From positions 30,019,827 through 30,083,826 of the forward strand of contig NC_074715.1 in the NCBI RefSeq assembly GCF_947242115.1: a stretch of DNA of 64,000 nt. Direction: 5' to 3'. Below the pieces are notes generated by a model. That model was not told the DNA's origin. It was given only the letters and a program-made list of their open reading frames with translations, and did no database searches. The stretch comes from Biomphalaria glabrata (Eukaryota > Mollusca > Gastropoda > Planorbidae). Positions 14,020 through 23,997 of this stretch are shown here, piece by piece. Position numbers and translations under genes: made by a program. The number at the start of each line of letters is the position of its first letter. Position 1 is the stretch's first letter.

Positions 14020-15300
14020 TTTTTGTTTAGTGCCCCCATCCGAATAAAAGAAGATTATTTTTGTGCGTTTTGTCTGTTGGTCGGTCTGTCCGTCACGATT
14101 AGATTAAAAAAACTAGAACTCTAAAAGCTATTGAAAATCTGATTTACACTTTAATGTTCCTCCCGTAACATCTCAATAGATTTTAAGTATCTAAAAATTG
14201 ATTGTTCCGGATTTTTTTGTGCAAAACTAATCAACCTCAACAAATGTTTGTTTGCTCTTCTAATTTATATTACATTCAATTTCCATGCTTAAACGTTGCA
14301 AAAACACATTATCAATAATATGTTGTTCCGTTTTTTATGTAAATAGCATATTAATGCTAAATCAAAATCTCTATACTGACTTATATTTCATTAAGTGTAA
14401 AAATGTTCCGGATATTGTTTTATAAAACATGAATTATGCCTAATGATTGTTTGAAATCGCATAATTTACTAATATTACACTTATATTATTTGACAATGCG
14501 TCACTATAATTTGGTTATCAATATCAAATTGTTCTGTATTTTCATCGTTAAACAAATTTTAAAAATATCGACAATAGGTTGTTCAGGGCTTTAAAAAAAA
14601 AGTAATTTACTAGAATTGATTACTGAAAATTACTTTTTAGACATTTAATTTTCTTGCTAAAACATAACATAGAAGTTTTGTAATCGATAAAGAAAGTTCC
14701 GGATTTTGTTTCTTACAAATCGTCGCCAGAAATTTCCGAATTTATTTAAAAATCTACTAACGCCAAATAATTGTTTGAACTCCCTCTTCTAATTAATAAA
14801 CAAATAATCTTCTCATTTACGAAATAATGTTTTTAAGGATTTTTATGAAAAATATTTTAACTCACTACTCTCTTACAGTACATTTAACTTTCTACCTAAA
14901 ACATGTAAAAATCTAATTATCGTTAATATTATGTTCCGATCTTTAAGGAAAACAGAATCCAAACACCAAAGTAAGGTATGAAAATCTCTCCACATGGCTG
15001 TAGTACATCTAATTTTTATACGAGACCATCCAAAAAATTTAATTAACGGTATTACATTTATCTGAAATTCTCTTTTTATTTTACTATTTATACAAACATC
15101 CGGAACAATCTATTATATAAACTTTTCAACTGTGTTCATACCTAAAAATTATTGCGATGTTTTGAAACGTAAAATAAAGGTTAATCAATTTTTAATAACT
15201 TTTAGTGGTTCTTTTTTTATATAAAGATGACGGACAGACCGACTGACAGACAAAACGCCAAAACAATGTGGCTTTGATCCTTTTTAAATAAATTCTATTA
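14020..15300. repeat. Imperfect inverted-repeat module nested in the hairpin-ended element
   Basis: The left arm contains GCGTTTTGTCTGTTGGTCGG followed by TCTGTCCGTCA. The right arm contains its near reverse complement around 15225-15265. Similarity continues for about 100 bp into each arm (AACTCTAAAAGCTATTGAAA versus AACCACTAAAAGTTATTAAA read inward). It may be an older foldback element captured by the larger one. Confidence 0.6.
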
Positions 15301-16110
15301 GAACTCAGTGCACCAATGTCTATGAACCCTTGTTAAATATCTCGTGTAAATAAAGACATTTTTTTTATGGTACCGGTACTAGCCTATTGTGAGGTAATGG
15401 AATTTTTTTTCTTTGACGTCATATGAATGGACTCTTTAAATGTAGGCTAATGTTAAAAGAACGCACTCGGTGCACTAATGTCTATTAACCCTCGAAAAAT
15501 TGCTCGTATTAATGAAAACATATTTTAGTCTAACTAAGCCGTGTGACGTAGTGTTTTTTTTCCTTTGACGTCATATGGAATGAGTTCTTTAAATGAAATG
15601 CTAAAAGAACGCACTCGGTGCACCAATGTCTATGAACACTCGATAAATGGCTCGTAATGATGAAGGTGATTTTTAGTCTAGCTAGGCCGTGTGACGTAGT
15701 GTTTTTTTTTCCCCTCTGACGTCATATGGAATGAATTCTTTAAATGAAATGCTAAAAGAACGCACTCGGTGCACCAATGTCTATGAACACTCGATAAATG
15801 GCTCGTAATGATGAAGGTGATTTTTAGTCTAGCTAGGCCGTGTGACGTAGTGTTGTTTTTTTTTACCTTTGACGTCATATGGAATGAATTCTTTAAAAGA
15901 AATGCTAAAAGAACACTCTCGGTGCACCAATGTCTATGAATACTCGATAAATGGCTCGTAATGATTAAGGTGATTTTTAGTCTAGCTAGGCCGTGTGACG
16001 TAGTGTTTTTTTTCCTTATGACGTTATATGGAATTAATTCTTCAAATGAAATGAAAAAAGAACTCGGTATAGTAATGTTTATTAAGCCTCGTTATGTGAC
16101 TCGCGTTTAA
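15300..16110. repeat. ~150-bp tandem repeat with TGACGTCA in most units
   Basis: Five to six units share AACGCACTCGGTGCACCAAT, GCCGTGTGACGTAGTG and TTTGACGTCATATGG. The palindrome TGACGTCA is present at about 15414, 15567, 15717 and 15869; the last unit has TGACGTTA. The inverted copy at 44290-44760 has fewer units. Confidence 0.75.
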
Positions 16111-16547
16111 TAAAGGAATGATATCTTGATTTAGATCTAATCTAGATTTTTTAAAACTAGATCTAGATTTTTATTACAGTATATCTAGATCTGGATTTAT
16201 ATTCTAATTAAAATTATTTTAGAGTCTAGATCTAGAATGTCTAAAATAGACTAGATTAAGATGTTGAATTTCAATTTCTAAACTTAAAGTGTAAAAAAAA
16301 AAGTGTAGCTTTTCATTTTCAAACGTTTTGATCAATATTGCAATGTTTTAATATACTAAAACTAATCTACTATTTTTTATTTAATTTAAATTTACGGCAA
16401 ATGAATCTTTGAAACATTATTACTTTTGACCATCAAAATTAAATCACCTCTTAAATATTATTTGCGAATATGCAGATCCGACAGGGATCCGACTTCGACG
16501 GGGACCGCCTCTGAGTTTGTGTAACACAAACTCTCTTTGTAATCTTG

Positions 16548-17400
16548 TTGTTTTTTTAAAATTGATTCATGCGTTGTCCTAGAGCATTAGCTTGTATTCA
16601 AATGTAGGCAACAATTGGATGAGTGAAAATGGTTGACAGGTCGATTAAAAAACTAAACACATTTTTAAATTAACATAACTGGCTAAAACATGTTCGGTCA
16701 ATACCACTGTTATGCCGCTCCTTCTCAACTTCTTAAATAGTTCTGTGTAGGACGCGTCATTGTATTGCTATCTGACTAACTCTGTGCATATTGTGTCGAA
16801 CTCACGCTAGAGATGTGAAGTTAAAAGTAGATCGATCAGCGCTGTTTTTAATGAGGCTAACGGCGAGTTCTGGCGTTGGTTGGTTTAGAAAACAAATCGG
16901 CGCAACGCCACACATTCACGTTGCCACACATTCACGTTGCCACACATTCACGTCATTCACGTTGCCACACATTCACGTTGCCACACATTCACGTAGTGCA
17001 AAACTCTGCAATGTCTTATTTCTTTTAGGAAAAATACAAATTCATTATTAGCAAAGAAACGACTTCTTCCTGATCTCGTTTAAAAATGGTACTATAATAC
17101 TTTTAGAATCAGAACAAGACACACATTCAATTACAATGGAAAAAAGTGAAAAAAAAAACAACAACAAACAAACAAAACAAATGAACAAACAGACAAAGAG
17201 AAAACAGAGTAATTATTTCTTGACCCTTTTATTCAGGAAATTTTTCACAGTTAAGCGTGAAGGCTATAAACTTTTTTGTTTGTTTGTTTTCATTTGACAT
17301 TTTCAAAATTGTGGACAAAATCGAAAGAACATATTACTATTAAAGTGCTGTGAAAAGTATGGGTGAATCTTAAAATCTTTTATCTAATCAATTATCTTAT
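16548..17400. repeat. Spacer containing a 16-bp minisatellite (CACACATTCACGTTGC)
   Basis: About six units lie at 16908-16995, one of them shortened. The remainder is AT-rich with no gene seen; the open frame across it only reflects the repeat. Confidence 0.6.
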
Positions 17401-17418
17401 CAATCAAATGTCTCTACA

Positions 17419-17440
17419 TTTATTGATACAGTTTTTTATT
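17419..17440 (-). promoter_or_regulatory. Two AATAAA polyadenylation signals after the tail exon at 17465
   Basis: On the minus strand AATAAA occurs at 17440-17435 and 17424-17419, starting about 25 and 41 nt after the TGA that ends the upstream tail exon. This is normal placement for a terminal exon. Confidence 0.5.
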
Positions 17441-17464
17441 GTCTAAGATTGATTGCAGGGATCC

Positions 17465-17658
17465 TCACACTTCAGTACCTGCCCAGTGTGAAGAAGAAAC
17501 TTCCATTGTTTTGTCGATATTAGATCGTAAAGAGAAACTTCTGGTTGAGAGCCTCTGGACTAGTTCCTTTAGTGAAGAGATCGAGGCCTTAGATTTACAG
17601 GGGGCCAGTGCAGGAGTCTGACCCGAGTTCAAAGTATTCATCGAGCGTTGGTCGGGAG
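17465..17658 (-). CDS. Terminal exon: cytoplasmic tail ending T-E-V (cassette 4, alternative tail)
   Basis: The acceptor is ACTCTTCCTCAG at 17659-17670. The exon begins with two bases (CT) that complete a codon and then reads 63 residues to TGA. Visible pieces are SGQTPALAPCKSKA, SISSLKELVQRLSTRS and the end SSSHWAGTEV. The S-x-x-S-L block and T-x-V terminus match the tails at 19438-19586 and 48512-48696. T-E-V is the form of a class I PDZ-domain ligand, so the tail may anchor a scaffold protein at the membrane. No transmembrane exon lies between this exon and the tail at 19.5 kb, so it is best read as an alternative last exon of the same gene. The plus-strand frame over the same bases is its shadow. 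Family identity is not recognised. Confidence 0.6.
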
Positions 17659-18575
17659 CTGAGGAAGAGTTGCGTTTGACACATAGACATTGACGGTAAG
17701 TTTTATCATTTTGAATTGTATGCCTGACACAAATAATAATTATTTCCTAGTAATTAAGAGTCTATTGTTTAAATTAATATTAACACACATGTCTATCTAA
17801 TATAAACACTTAGCAAACTGAGTTTCGTGGAATAATAAAGATCATAATCAACTCTCACACAATTGATTGCTGTAACATAGTCATTCTCACACATTTAATT
17901 TTCTGGAGTCACTATCAACTCTCACACATTTAGTTTTCTGAAGTCACTATCAACTCTCACACATTTAGTTCCTGGAGTCATTATCAACTCTCACACTTTA
18001 AGTTTTCTGGAGTCATTATCAACTCTCACACAAAAAGTTTTTCTGAAAAAAAGAAATGTGACCGTCGTTCGTGAACTTTGACGATACACGTAAGCTTTGC
18101 ATGGCTCGCGACAGTTCTTTAATTTTATTGTAGTGATAAACATAGATTTGAATATAAAAAAAAAAAAAAGAAAAAGGGCATTGTCATCGATGTTTCAGAA
18201 TTTAAAATATTTAAAGTAAGAGACTTCATTTCATGTACTATGTAGGATTTTTTCCAAATGTTTACCGTTTTGAACAGAGGCGTATGCAACAAGAAAGGAA
18301 AACAAACATTGTAAATGCCTTCTTTTAAGGCAATTCATCTCGACTGGATGCTAGAACACAATCACATTTCTACGGACTCTAGGGCATTGTTCTGTTGACT
18401 AGTTTTGGGGGACGAAAAAAAATCCGCGACTTCTTTCTAAATACGCTGATTACAAACGTATGTGAGCTATAGTGATATAGAATGTGACTTTCATAACATT
18501 AATGACCACCAGTGCTGCCTCTTTCTTCGTCAGATTTAACTGGATTTGGATAGTATGTTTTTTCTAGGATGATTA
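17659..18575. repeat. Intronic stretch with a ~37-bp degenerate minisatellite
   Basis: Four to five units containing CACTATCAACTCTCACACAT lie at 17845-18040. A poly-A run is near 18160. No exon is convincing in the remainder. Confidence 0.55.
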
Positions 18576-18609
18576 GTGCGCTCTAGACGCAAGGAGTTGC
18601 TTTTGTTCT

Positions 18610-19107
18610 TTTTGGACCTGGACTTAGTTTACAAACTAGAGTTAGAGAATGGAACAACGAAAGACATCAACTTAGTTTACAAACTAGAGTTAGAGAATGG
18701 AACAACGAAAGACAGTAACTTAGTTTACAAGCTAGAGTTAGAGAATGGAACAACGAAAGACAGCAACTTAGTTTACAAACTAGAGTTAGAGAATGGAACA
18801 ACGAAAGACAGTAACTTAGTTTACAAGCTAGAGTTAGAGAATGGAACAACGAAAGACAGCAACTTAGTTTACAAGCTAGAGTTAGAGAATGGAACAACGA
18901 AAGACAGTAACTTAGTTTACAAACTAGAGTTAGAGAATGGAACAACGAAAGACAGTAACTTAGTTTACAAACTAGAGTTAGAGAATGGAACAACGAAAGA
19001 CAGTAACTTAGTTTACAAGCTAGAGTTAGAGAATGGAACAACGAAAGACAGTAACTTAGTTTATAAACTAGAGTTAGAGAATGGAACAACGAAAGACCTT
19101 TATTTGT
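18610..19107. repeat. 48-bp minisatellite, ten units, open in one plus-strand frame
   Basis: Units of 48 bp contain CTTAGTTTACAAACTAGAGT and GGAACAACGAAAGACAG. Because 48 is a multiple of three, one plus-strand frame reads LVYKLELENGTTKDSN repeatedly without stops. That frame has no ATG and no good upstream splice site, so I do not call a gene. Variable sites are AAA/AAG, AGT/AGC, TAC/TAT and one ATC/AGC; the first three are silent in that frame. Confidence 0.85.
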
Positions 19108-19318
19108 TTCTAGCTTTTCAAATACATTAAATCTATTTTTGAGAAGCAGATGACAGTCTTATATTTGTTGTAGAGACAGAAGATGTTGGAGAAAATATGC
19201 CAAGTCTCTTATATAGTATACTCTTATACTTGCCTTAGTTCATCTCTAATCAATTAAAATGTAAAGAAACCAAGAGAATGCATTTTGTTTGGAAAACAAT
19301 CAACAAGAGAACATTTCA

Positions 19319-19324
19319 TTTAAT
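19319..19324 (-). promoter_or_regulatory. Possible ATTAAA polyadenylation signal for the tail at 19438
   Basis: The minus strand reads ATTAAA about 114 nt after the TAG of the tail exon. It is the common variant signal; its use is unproven. Confidence 0.3.
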
Positions 19325-19437
19325 AATTTGTTTTGTAACATCGAATATACATAAGTCTGAACGAAACAAAGTCCGGCTATCTTCTTGATATGGTCACGGG
19401 CAGCAAGCCTCGCTTTAGTTTCACGGTTCATTGTCTA

Positions 19438-19586
19438 CTACACATCGGTGCCTCGATTCTTGACCACATGCTCTTTCTCGAATTTCTTGGTGAAATTGAA
19501 GATTAACGACGTTGTAGATGGCTTGAGGGGAGGGTCAACGGGGGAAGAGATGAGATCAATGAGTGTAAACCTGGAACGTCTACCAG
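19438..19586 (-). CDS. Terminal exon: cytoplasmic tail ending T-D-V (cassette 4)
   Basis: The pyrimidine-rich acceptor TTCTCTCCCCTTCAG precedes an exon starting CT, then 48 residues to TAG. Visible pieces are GRRSRFTLIDLISSPVDPP, KPSTTSLIFNFTKKF and the end VVKNRGTDV. SSPVDPP parallels SSPTDPV in the tail at 48.6 kb, and the T-x-V end parallels two other tails, indicating paralogy. The basic GRRSR start fits the inner side of a membrane. Joined to the microexon at 20538-20564, the split codon is C+CT (Pro); joined directly to the transmembrane exon at 21357 it is A+CT (Thr). No stop is made either way. Confidence 0.6.
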
Positions 19587-20537
19587 CTGAAGGGGAGAGA
19601 ACAACAGCAGAGAAGTGTTACATTAGTTAACGAGAAGATTTAAGTGTACAAAACAAAATATGAAAAAGAAACAAACAACCATTCTTACAAGACCAGTATA
19701 CAAGTCACTCCTTCATGGAGGGCGGACGCTGGTCTCAAATACTGCTCTAACGATTTTCCTATGAATTTTACAGTTGACGTGGGACTAAATCACTGAGAAA
19801 AAATCACTAGCTCGGAAAACTGTGAGTTTAGCCATTATAATTTTTAAAGTAAAGAAATAACCAAATGTGTAAACTTGGCTTGACTAGACTTAAAAAGAAA
19901 AAAAAACATTTCGCAGTCAGCCATGATGTTCCGAATTTATACGATACGAGTAAATTTAAAATTGCTCCAATTTTATTGAAAGAATATCTAAGCTTTACTA
20001 ATACTTTCTTACGTAAATCTAATATAGATTACATCTAGAAGGAGATTTAGATTTAGACTAAATCTTAAGAGTTTTAAATCAGAAGTCTAGGTAAAGTATT
20101 ACATTTAGATGTCCACTAAATCAGTAAATAATCACAAAAGTTTGAATTCCCACATGGCTGAATTGGTAAATATTCATCAAAAGACGTTCATGCATCTGAT
20201 GGTGTCAAACTCATGGGTTCGATACCCGATTATAAAATAAATATTTCTTTAAAATTAGTTTTTTTTAATTTAATTTAATTTTAAGTTGTATAAGAGGTAT
20301 TGTATAAGGGAGGTATTGTATTATGGAGGTATTGTATAAGGGAGGTATTGTCTTTTTTAAAAATGTAATTTTTAATGTTTTTCTTGTTTGAAGGCTAACG
20401 TTGTGCCTTACTGGGTCAGTCTCTTCAAAGTAGTTGTGCTTTGTGTTTCCTGATGTGTTTCTGTACGAGTTAAGGAAAACCTAGTTGCTCATATTTTTTC
20501 TATGGAAACGTTTCCAAATGACTTTTCTAATACTTAC
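19587..20537. other. Intronic AT-rich stretch with a tRNA-like relic and a short 21-bp repeat
   Basis: At 20150-20236 an A-box-like TGGCTGAATTGGTA and a B box GGGTTCGATACCC sit about 60 bp apart, but the flanks do not pair into an acceptor stem. This is a tRNA-derived SINE or pseudogene, not a tRNA gene. Units of GGGAGGTATTGTATTATGG type repeat at 20290-20350. Confidence 0.45.
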
Positions 20538-20564
20538 GGTTAAAACAACACAATTTTTCTTTCT
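20538..20564 (-). CDS. 27-nt juxtamembrane microexon (cassette 4)
   Basis: It is bounded by a strong acceptor (a T run then CAG) and donor GTAAGT. The 27 nt are phase 1-1 and read KEKLCCFN, with flanking split codons A+AG (Lys) upstream and C+CT (Pro) downstream. It lies just after the transmembrane exon, where a basic stop-transfer segment is expected. Microexons of 27, 27 and 24 nt hold the same position in the other cassettes. Short length limits certainty. Confidence 0.5.
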
Positions 20565-20881
20565 CTGAAAAAAAAATTAAATACATTTTCAATCTTGCAT
20601 CTAAATAAATACACTCTAAACAAAACGAAAAAAACAAACTGGTTCCATCATTCACAATTTTGAACTTACTCTGAAAAACAAAAAGATTGATTTCACATCT
20701 AAACTTGCAGCTTGAGTCAATACGAAGCATAAGAAAACTAATGGCCCAAAATCAAAGGTTTGATCAAATATTCACAGTGTCTTATTTTTTCAGCCAGGAC
20801 ATTGGATTCTTTTATTTCAGATCACATTCGAACAATTCCTTCTGCCCCCTAGTCAACAAGACACGTGATAAATCAGAGACT

Positions 20882-21009
20882 CTATGAACAGGTCTTGGGA
20901 CACACACATTGGAAGGAGTCTTGAAATGTAAAGAGGGAACAATAAGACAGCAACAGACAATGATCTCCTTGAAGGCAATCCAAGGAGATCTCCAGTTCAT
21001 TGGCGTGAA
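20882..21009 (-). CDS. Possible alternative terminal exon (cassette 4)
   Basis: After an acceptor ending TTTCAG, phase 1 reading gives 41 residues (HANELEISLDCLQGDH, later FQCVCPKTCS) to TAG. AATAAA lies about 66 nt downstream on the minus strand (20816-20811). It sits between the transmembrane exon and the microexon, so using it would give a different tail rich in Cys. It does not share the Ser block or T-x-V end of the other tails and may be intronic chance. Confidence 0.25.
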
Positions 21010-21059
21010 CTGAAACGATGCTGAAAGTGTTGCATGGGGAACAAAATTCAAGTAATCGG

Positions 21060-21135
21060 ACAGCATATCTTATAATATAAACAGCATATCTTATCTTATA
21101 ATATAAACAGCATATCTTATCTTTATAATATACGC
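21060..21135. repeat. Three ~26-bp repeats (CAGCATATCTTATAATATAA type)
   Basis: Units of ACAGCATATCTTAT plus an AT-rich spacer are repeated three times. Confidence 0.6.
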
Positions 21136-21356
21136 AAATTCCTTCGAAAGAGAAGATATTCGGAGATAATTGGATACTACATATTAAGGAGAGGAGAATG
21201 AGCCCTTGTAAGAGTTTAGTGTCAATCAAGAAACTCTATTTTCAATACAAACATATTAAGAAAGTAAAATAATGTCTCTAGTGTGAATGGTTAAAATGTG
21301 TTCATGCTTACACAATGAACAGACACAAGATTGAATGGGAAATACTTTCCACTTAC

Positions 21357-21431
21357 TGCAGAAGATGACTAAAAAAGCAGCCAACGAAACAGTCAGTAGT
21401 GAAGCTAATATGATAGTCGTGAGTATGCTGT
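21357..21431 (-). CDS. Transmembrane exon (cassette 4)
   Basis: Acceptor CTTTTTTTCACAG, donor GTAAGT, 75 nt, phase 1-1. It encodes one hydrophobic helix: SILTTIILASLLTVS then LAAFLVIFC. No charged residue interrupts it, and a basic microexon follows. It fits a single-pass membrane anchor with the C-terminus inside. Direct paralogues by position and phase are the exons at 27537, 50334 and 63794. The 45-bp minisatellite at 21502-21910 lies immediately upstream in the transcript. Confidence 0.65.
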
Positions 21432-21501
21432 CTGTGAAAAAAAGACAAAGTAATGTTTCAGAAATGTCTATCATGTCAATGTCACTGTTAGATTATTTTG
21501 T

Positions 21502-21910
21502 CACTTTCTCAGATGTATAAACACACTAAGTGTGCTAGCTATTCACCACTTTCTCAGATGTATGAACACACTAAATGTGCTAGTTATTCACCACTTTCTC
21601 AGATGTATGAACACACTAAATGTGCTAGTTATTCACCACTTTCTCAGATGTATGAACACACTAAGTGTGCTAGCTATTCACCACTTTCTCAGATGTATGA
21701 ACACACTAAATGTGCTAGTTATTCACCACTTTCTCAGATGTATGAACACACTAAGTGTGCTAGTTATTCACCACTTTCTTAGATGTATGAACACACTAAA
21801 TGTGCTAGTTATTCACCACTTTCTCAGATGTATGAACACACTAAGTGTGCTAGTTATTCACCACTTTCTCAGATGTATGAACACACTAAGTGTGCTAGTT
21901 ATTCACCAAA
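21502..21910. repeat. 45-bp minisatellite, about nine units
   Basis: Units of 45 bp contain CACTTTCTCAGATGTATGAA and a small palindrome CACACTTAGTGTG (or its CTAAATGTG variant). The multiple-of-three length leaves two plus-strand frames open (SPLSQMYEHTKCASY), which I read as artefacts. Confidence 0.9.
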
Positions 21911-21933
21911 CGTATTGTTTACTTGTTTCCTAA

Positions 21934-22285
21934 TCAGACCTTGTGGTATACAAGGCAGATGATGTAAAGGTCGTCTGTTTCTGTGGCTTACGAGGGTTTC
22001 ATGTCCACACCACAACGACCAACCGCCTTTACGTTTTCCTCAACTAATGTCAGGTACCCATTAGAGCTGGGTGGACTCAGAGGTACCCATTAGAGCTGGC
22101 TGGACTCAGAGGTACCCATTAGAGCTGGCTGGACTCAGAGGTACCCATTAGAGCTGGCTGGACTCAGAGGTACCGATTAGAGCTGGCTGGACTCAGAGGC
22201 GCCCAAGGATCCCGAAATTAAAAATCCCAGTCTTCACCCCCTGTTTGGAAAGCCAAGCGCCTTACCGCTCTGCCATTGCGCCTCC
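21934..22285 (-). mobile_element. tRNA-derived SINE (family 1) with an internal 29-bp expansion
   Basis: Read on the minus strand, the element starts GGAGGCGCAATGGCAGAGCG, a tRNA-like A-box region, and continues through a body containing CAGAAACAGACGACCTTTAC. The segment GGTACCCATTAGAGCTGGCT plus 9 bp is repeated about five times at 22055-22200, where the other copies have one. The B box region is deleted in this copy. Confidence 0.8.
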
Positions 22286-22524
22286 CATATCTGGATTAGT
22301 TGTTTTTTTTTTAATTGATAGTATTTTAGTTCATTTCATCTTCAGTAGCCCTTATGTTGCATATTCTGATGAATCCTCTAAAAATATAATCATTTGGAGT
22401 CATTATGAACTAGGTCATTTTCGTGCGATGACACTGTATGAAAAAAAAAGCGTATATATTAACTCACTTTGTCTTTACAAAGCCTATATCAACTGTGTGT
22501 CTATTTGTCTGTCTGTCTGGTCAA

Positions 22525-23112
22525 ACGTTTGTACACGTTATTTCTCCCACAATTATCTCGGATCAAGTTGAAATAATTTTGCACAATCGTTTCTTTTCCA
22601 CGCTAACCTAAGAATCTATAAAACGAAATAAACCAATAAGTTAGTTTAAAAAAAAAAGTAAAGTTCCCCTTTTAGACCTTGTAAAGATCATCTGTTTCTG
22701 TGGCCTACGGTTAACGAGGGTATCATGTGACCAGCACAACGACAAACCCCCTCTACTTTTCCTCAACTAATGTCAGGTACCCATTAGAGGTGGGTGGACT
22801 CAAATGCGCCCAAGGATCCCGAAATTAAAATTCCCAGTCTTCACCAGGATTCGAATCCGCAACCCCCTTGTCGGAAATTCAAGCTTTTTATTATTTTGTT
22901 TGGTATCTTGAACAAGGGAAAGAAATTTTATTTGACTGATAAGGTGATATAAGTTGAATTAGTTCCCTTTATTGTTTGTAGACAGAAAGCTTGTAACTAA
23001 CTATAAAACATTTTTTCACAAGCAGCTTCCTGGCACAGTGGTTACCGTATTGGCTGGAGGAGTCTGTGTAACCTTTAGCTCTCGAGTTCGAATTCAGGTC
23101 GCTCACTTTTTA
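22525..23112. mobile_element. Interspersed repeat (family 2) with tRNA-like boxes, split by a SINE
   Basis: It starts with TACACGTTATTTCTCCCACA, contains TTATTTTGTTTGGTATCTTG and AGTTGAATTAGTTCCCTTTA, and ends with TGGCACAGTGGTTA (A box) and GAGTTCGAATTC (B box) at 23027-23100. A family 1 SINE interrupts it at about 22664-22880. A second long copy lies at 50560-50905; partial copies lie at 39900-40043 and, inverted, at 57690-57860, 60225-60385 and 60400-60575. Confidence 0.6.
22664..22880 (-). mobile_element. tRNA-derived SINE (family 1), inserted in family 2 repeat
   Basis: It has the same body as other copies (GACCTTGTAAAGATCATCTG and CACCAGGATTCGAATCCGCA, the latter the B box on the minus strand). 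The A-box end is truncated. Confidence 0.75.
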
Positions 23113-23768
23113 AATATATAATACATATTAAAAAAGCGATCACCTAGATACCCCTTTTCAACTTGTTCAGACAAGTGATAGGATCATAGAGTATTGAGAA
23201 AGCTAAAAGCGTGAAATGGCGTCCCCCCAAAAAAATGCTAAAAATATTTCTAATCGCACAGATTTATTATTATTTGTCTAGATCTATTACAAATTTAATG
23301 ACATGACTGATCCAAACTAATTGATGCACTAAATATAAGCTTTGTTTTTTTTAAAGTTATTGTTGTATTTTGCTTGTTTCTCCCTACGGAGTGTTTTTTT
23401 GTCAAGAAGAGACACTAAAGAGGACAAACTATACAAGTTTCTTAAGAGTATAGCCAACCTCAAGGAACGGTTTATTAATGGTGATTTAAACGGAAGCAAT
23501 CGATGTAATTGAGTCACTCAAATGTATTTAGACTAAATCAAACTTTCAATGATTCCATTTGGTAACTCAGAAGTCAATTGAAGAGAACCTGTTTAGAGAC
23601 TAAAGGACACGTCCAAATAGTGATTGAAATCTAAAAGAACTGATTCTGTGTGGTGATAAAACGAAACAAATCCTTTTACTCACGATGATCTAAGGCGAAT
23701 TCTTCTGTTGTTTTCGGTTTGACATGGAGGGGTGCGTGAGTGGTCATTGCTTTAGGTCTACCAAAAGT
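23113..23768. other. AT-rich stretch; one weak exon candidate at 23692-23757
   Basis: On the minus strand, from an AG at 23758-23759 to GTGAGT at 23691, phase 1-1 reading gives MTTHAPLHVKPKTTEEFALD plus one residue. The acceptor lacks a good pyrimidine tract. If real it would be a stalk exon of cassette 4. Nothing else is supported here. Confidence 0.25.
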
Positions 23769-23809
23769 TTAGCTCTGATAGTCTCTTCTGTGTTGGTGGG
23801 TGGCTTCGT
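23769..23809 (-). CDS. Possible short terminal exon (cassette 3)
   Basis: Acceptor GATTTTCTCAG, phase 1 start, twelve residues (EATHQHRRDYQS) and TAA. The split codon with the microexon at 27194 is A+AC (Asn). No AATAAA is seen close by and the tail is far shorter than its paralogues, so another reading or an unseen tail is possible. Confidence 0.3.
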
Positions 23810-23997
23810 CTGAGAAAATCTCTGAACATTGTTGAACCTTTGATTCAAGACATCAGAAAAGTTTCAGAAATAAGTCCTGCGAATATCTATCCTAAATAAC
23901 AAAAGTTTCAATTTGGTTGGACCAGTCATGTCATTAAATTTTTAATAGATCTAGACTAAGAATAATAAATCTATACAATTAGAAACATTTTACCAAA

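Larger units (their letters stand above)
13424..16547 (+). mobile_element. Hairpin-ended non-coding repeat, ~3.1 kb (Helitron-like or MITE-like)
   Basis: The left end TTTTTTAGCGGCCCCCGTAA folds on itself: TAGCGG pairs with CCGCTA and CCCC with GGGG. A GTCCGTCTGTCCGTC run follows. The right end at 16513-16532 is a hairpin (GAGTTTGTGT / ACACAAACTC) followed by TCTTTGTAATCTTG, reminiscent of the subterminal hairpin of Helitrons, but a canonical CTRR end is not clear. Inside are a palindromic module (14020-15300), a ~150-bp tandem array (15300-16110) and a TCTAGAT-rich stretch (16130-16260). A full copy lies inverted at 43840-46627; shorter relatives are at 23998-24881, 39640-40470, 40892-41607 and 55127-56765. 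No transposase is visible, so it is non-autonomous and its class is uncertain. Confidence 0.75.

Noticed and set aside
17439-17621. Plus-strand 60-codon frame
   Set aside because: Opposite strand of a better supported minus-strand terminal exon with acceptor, phase match and polyadenylation signals.
18576-19130. 184-codon plus-strand frame as a gene
   Set aside because: No ATG, no usable acceptor, composed almost wholly of a 48-bp minisatellite.
20150-20236. tRNA gene
   Set aside because: A- and B-box-like sequences are present but the flanks do not form an acceptor stem and no anticodon arm is convincing.
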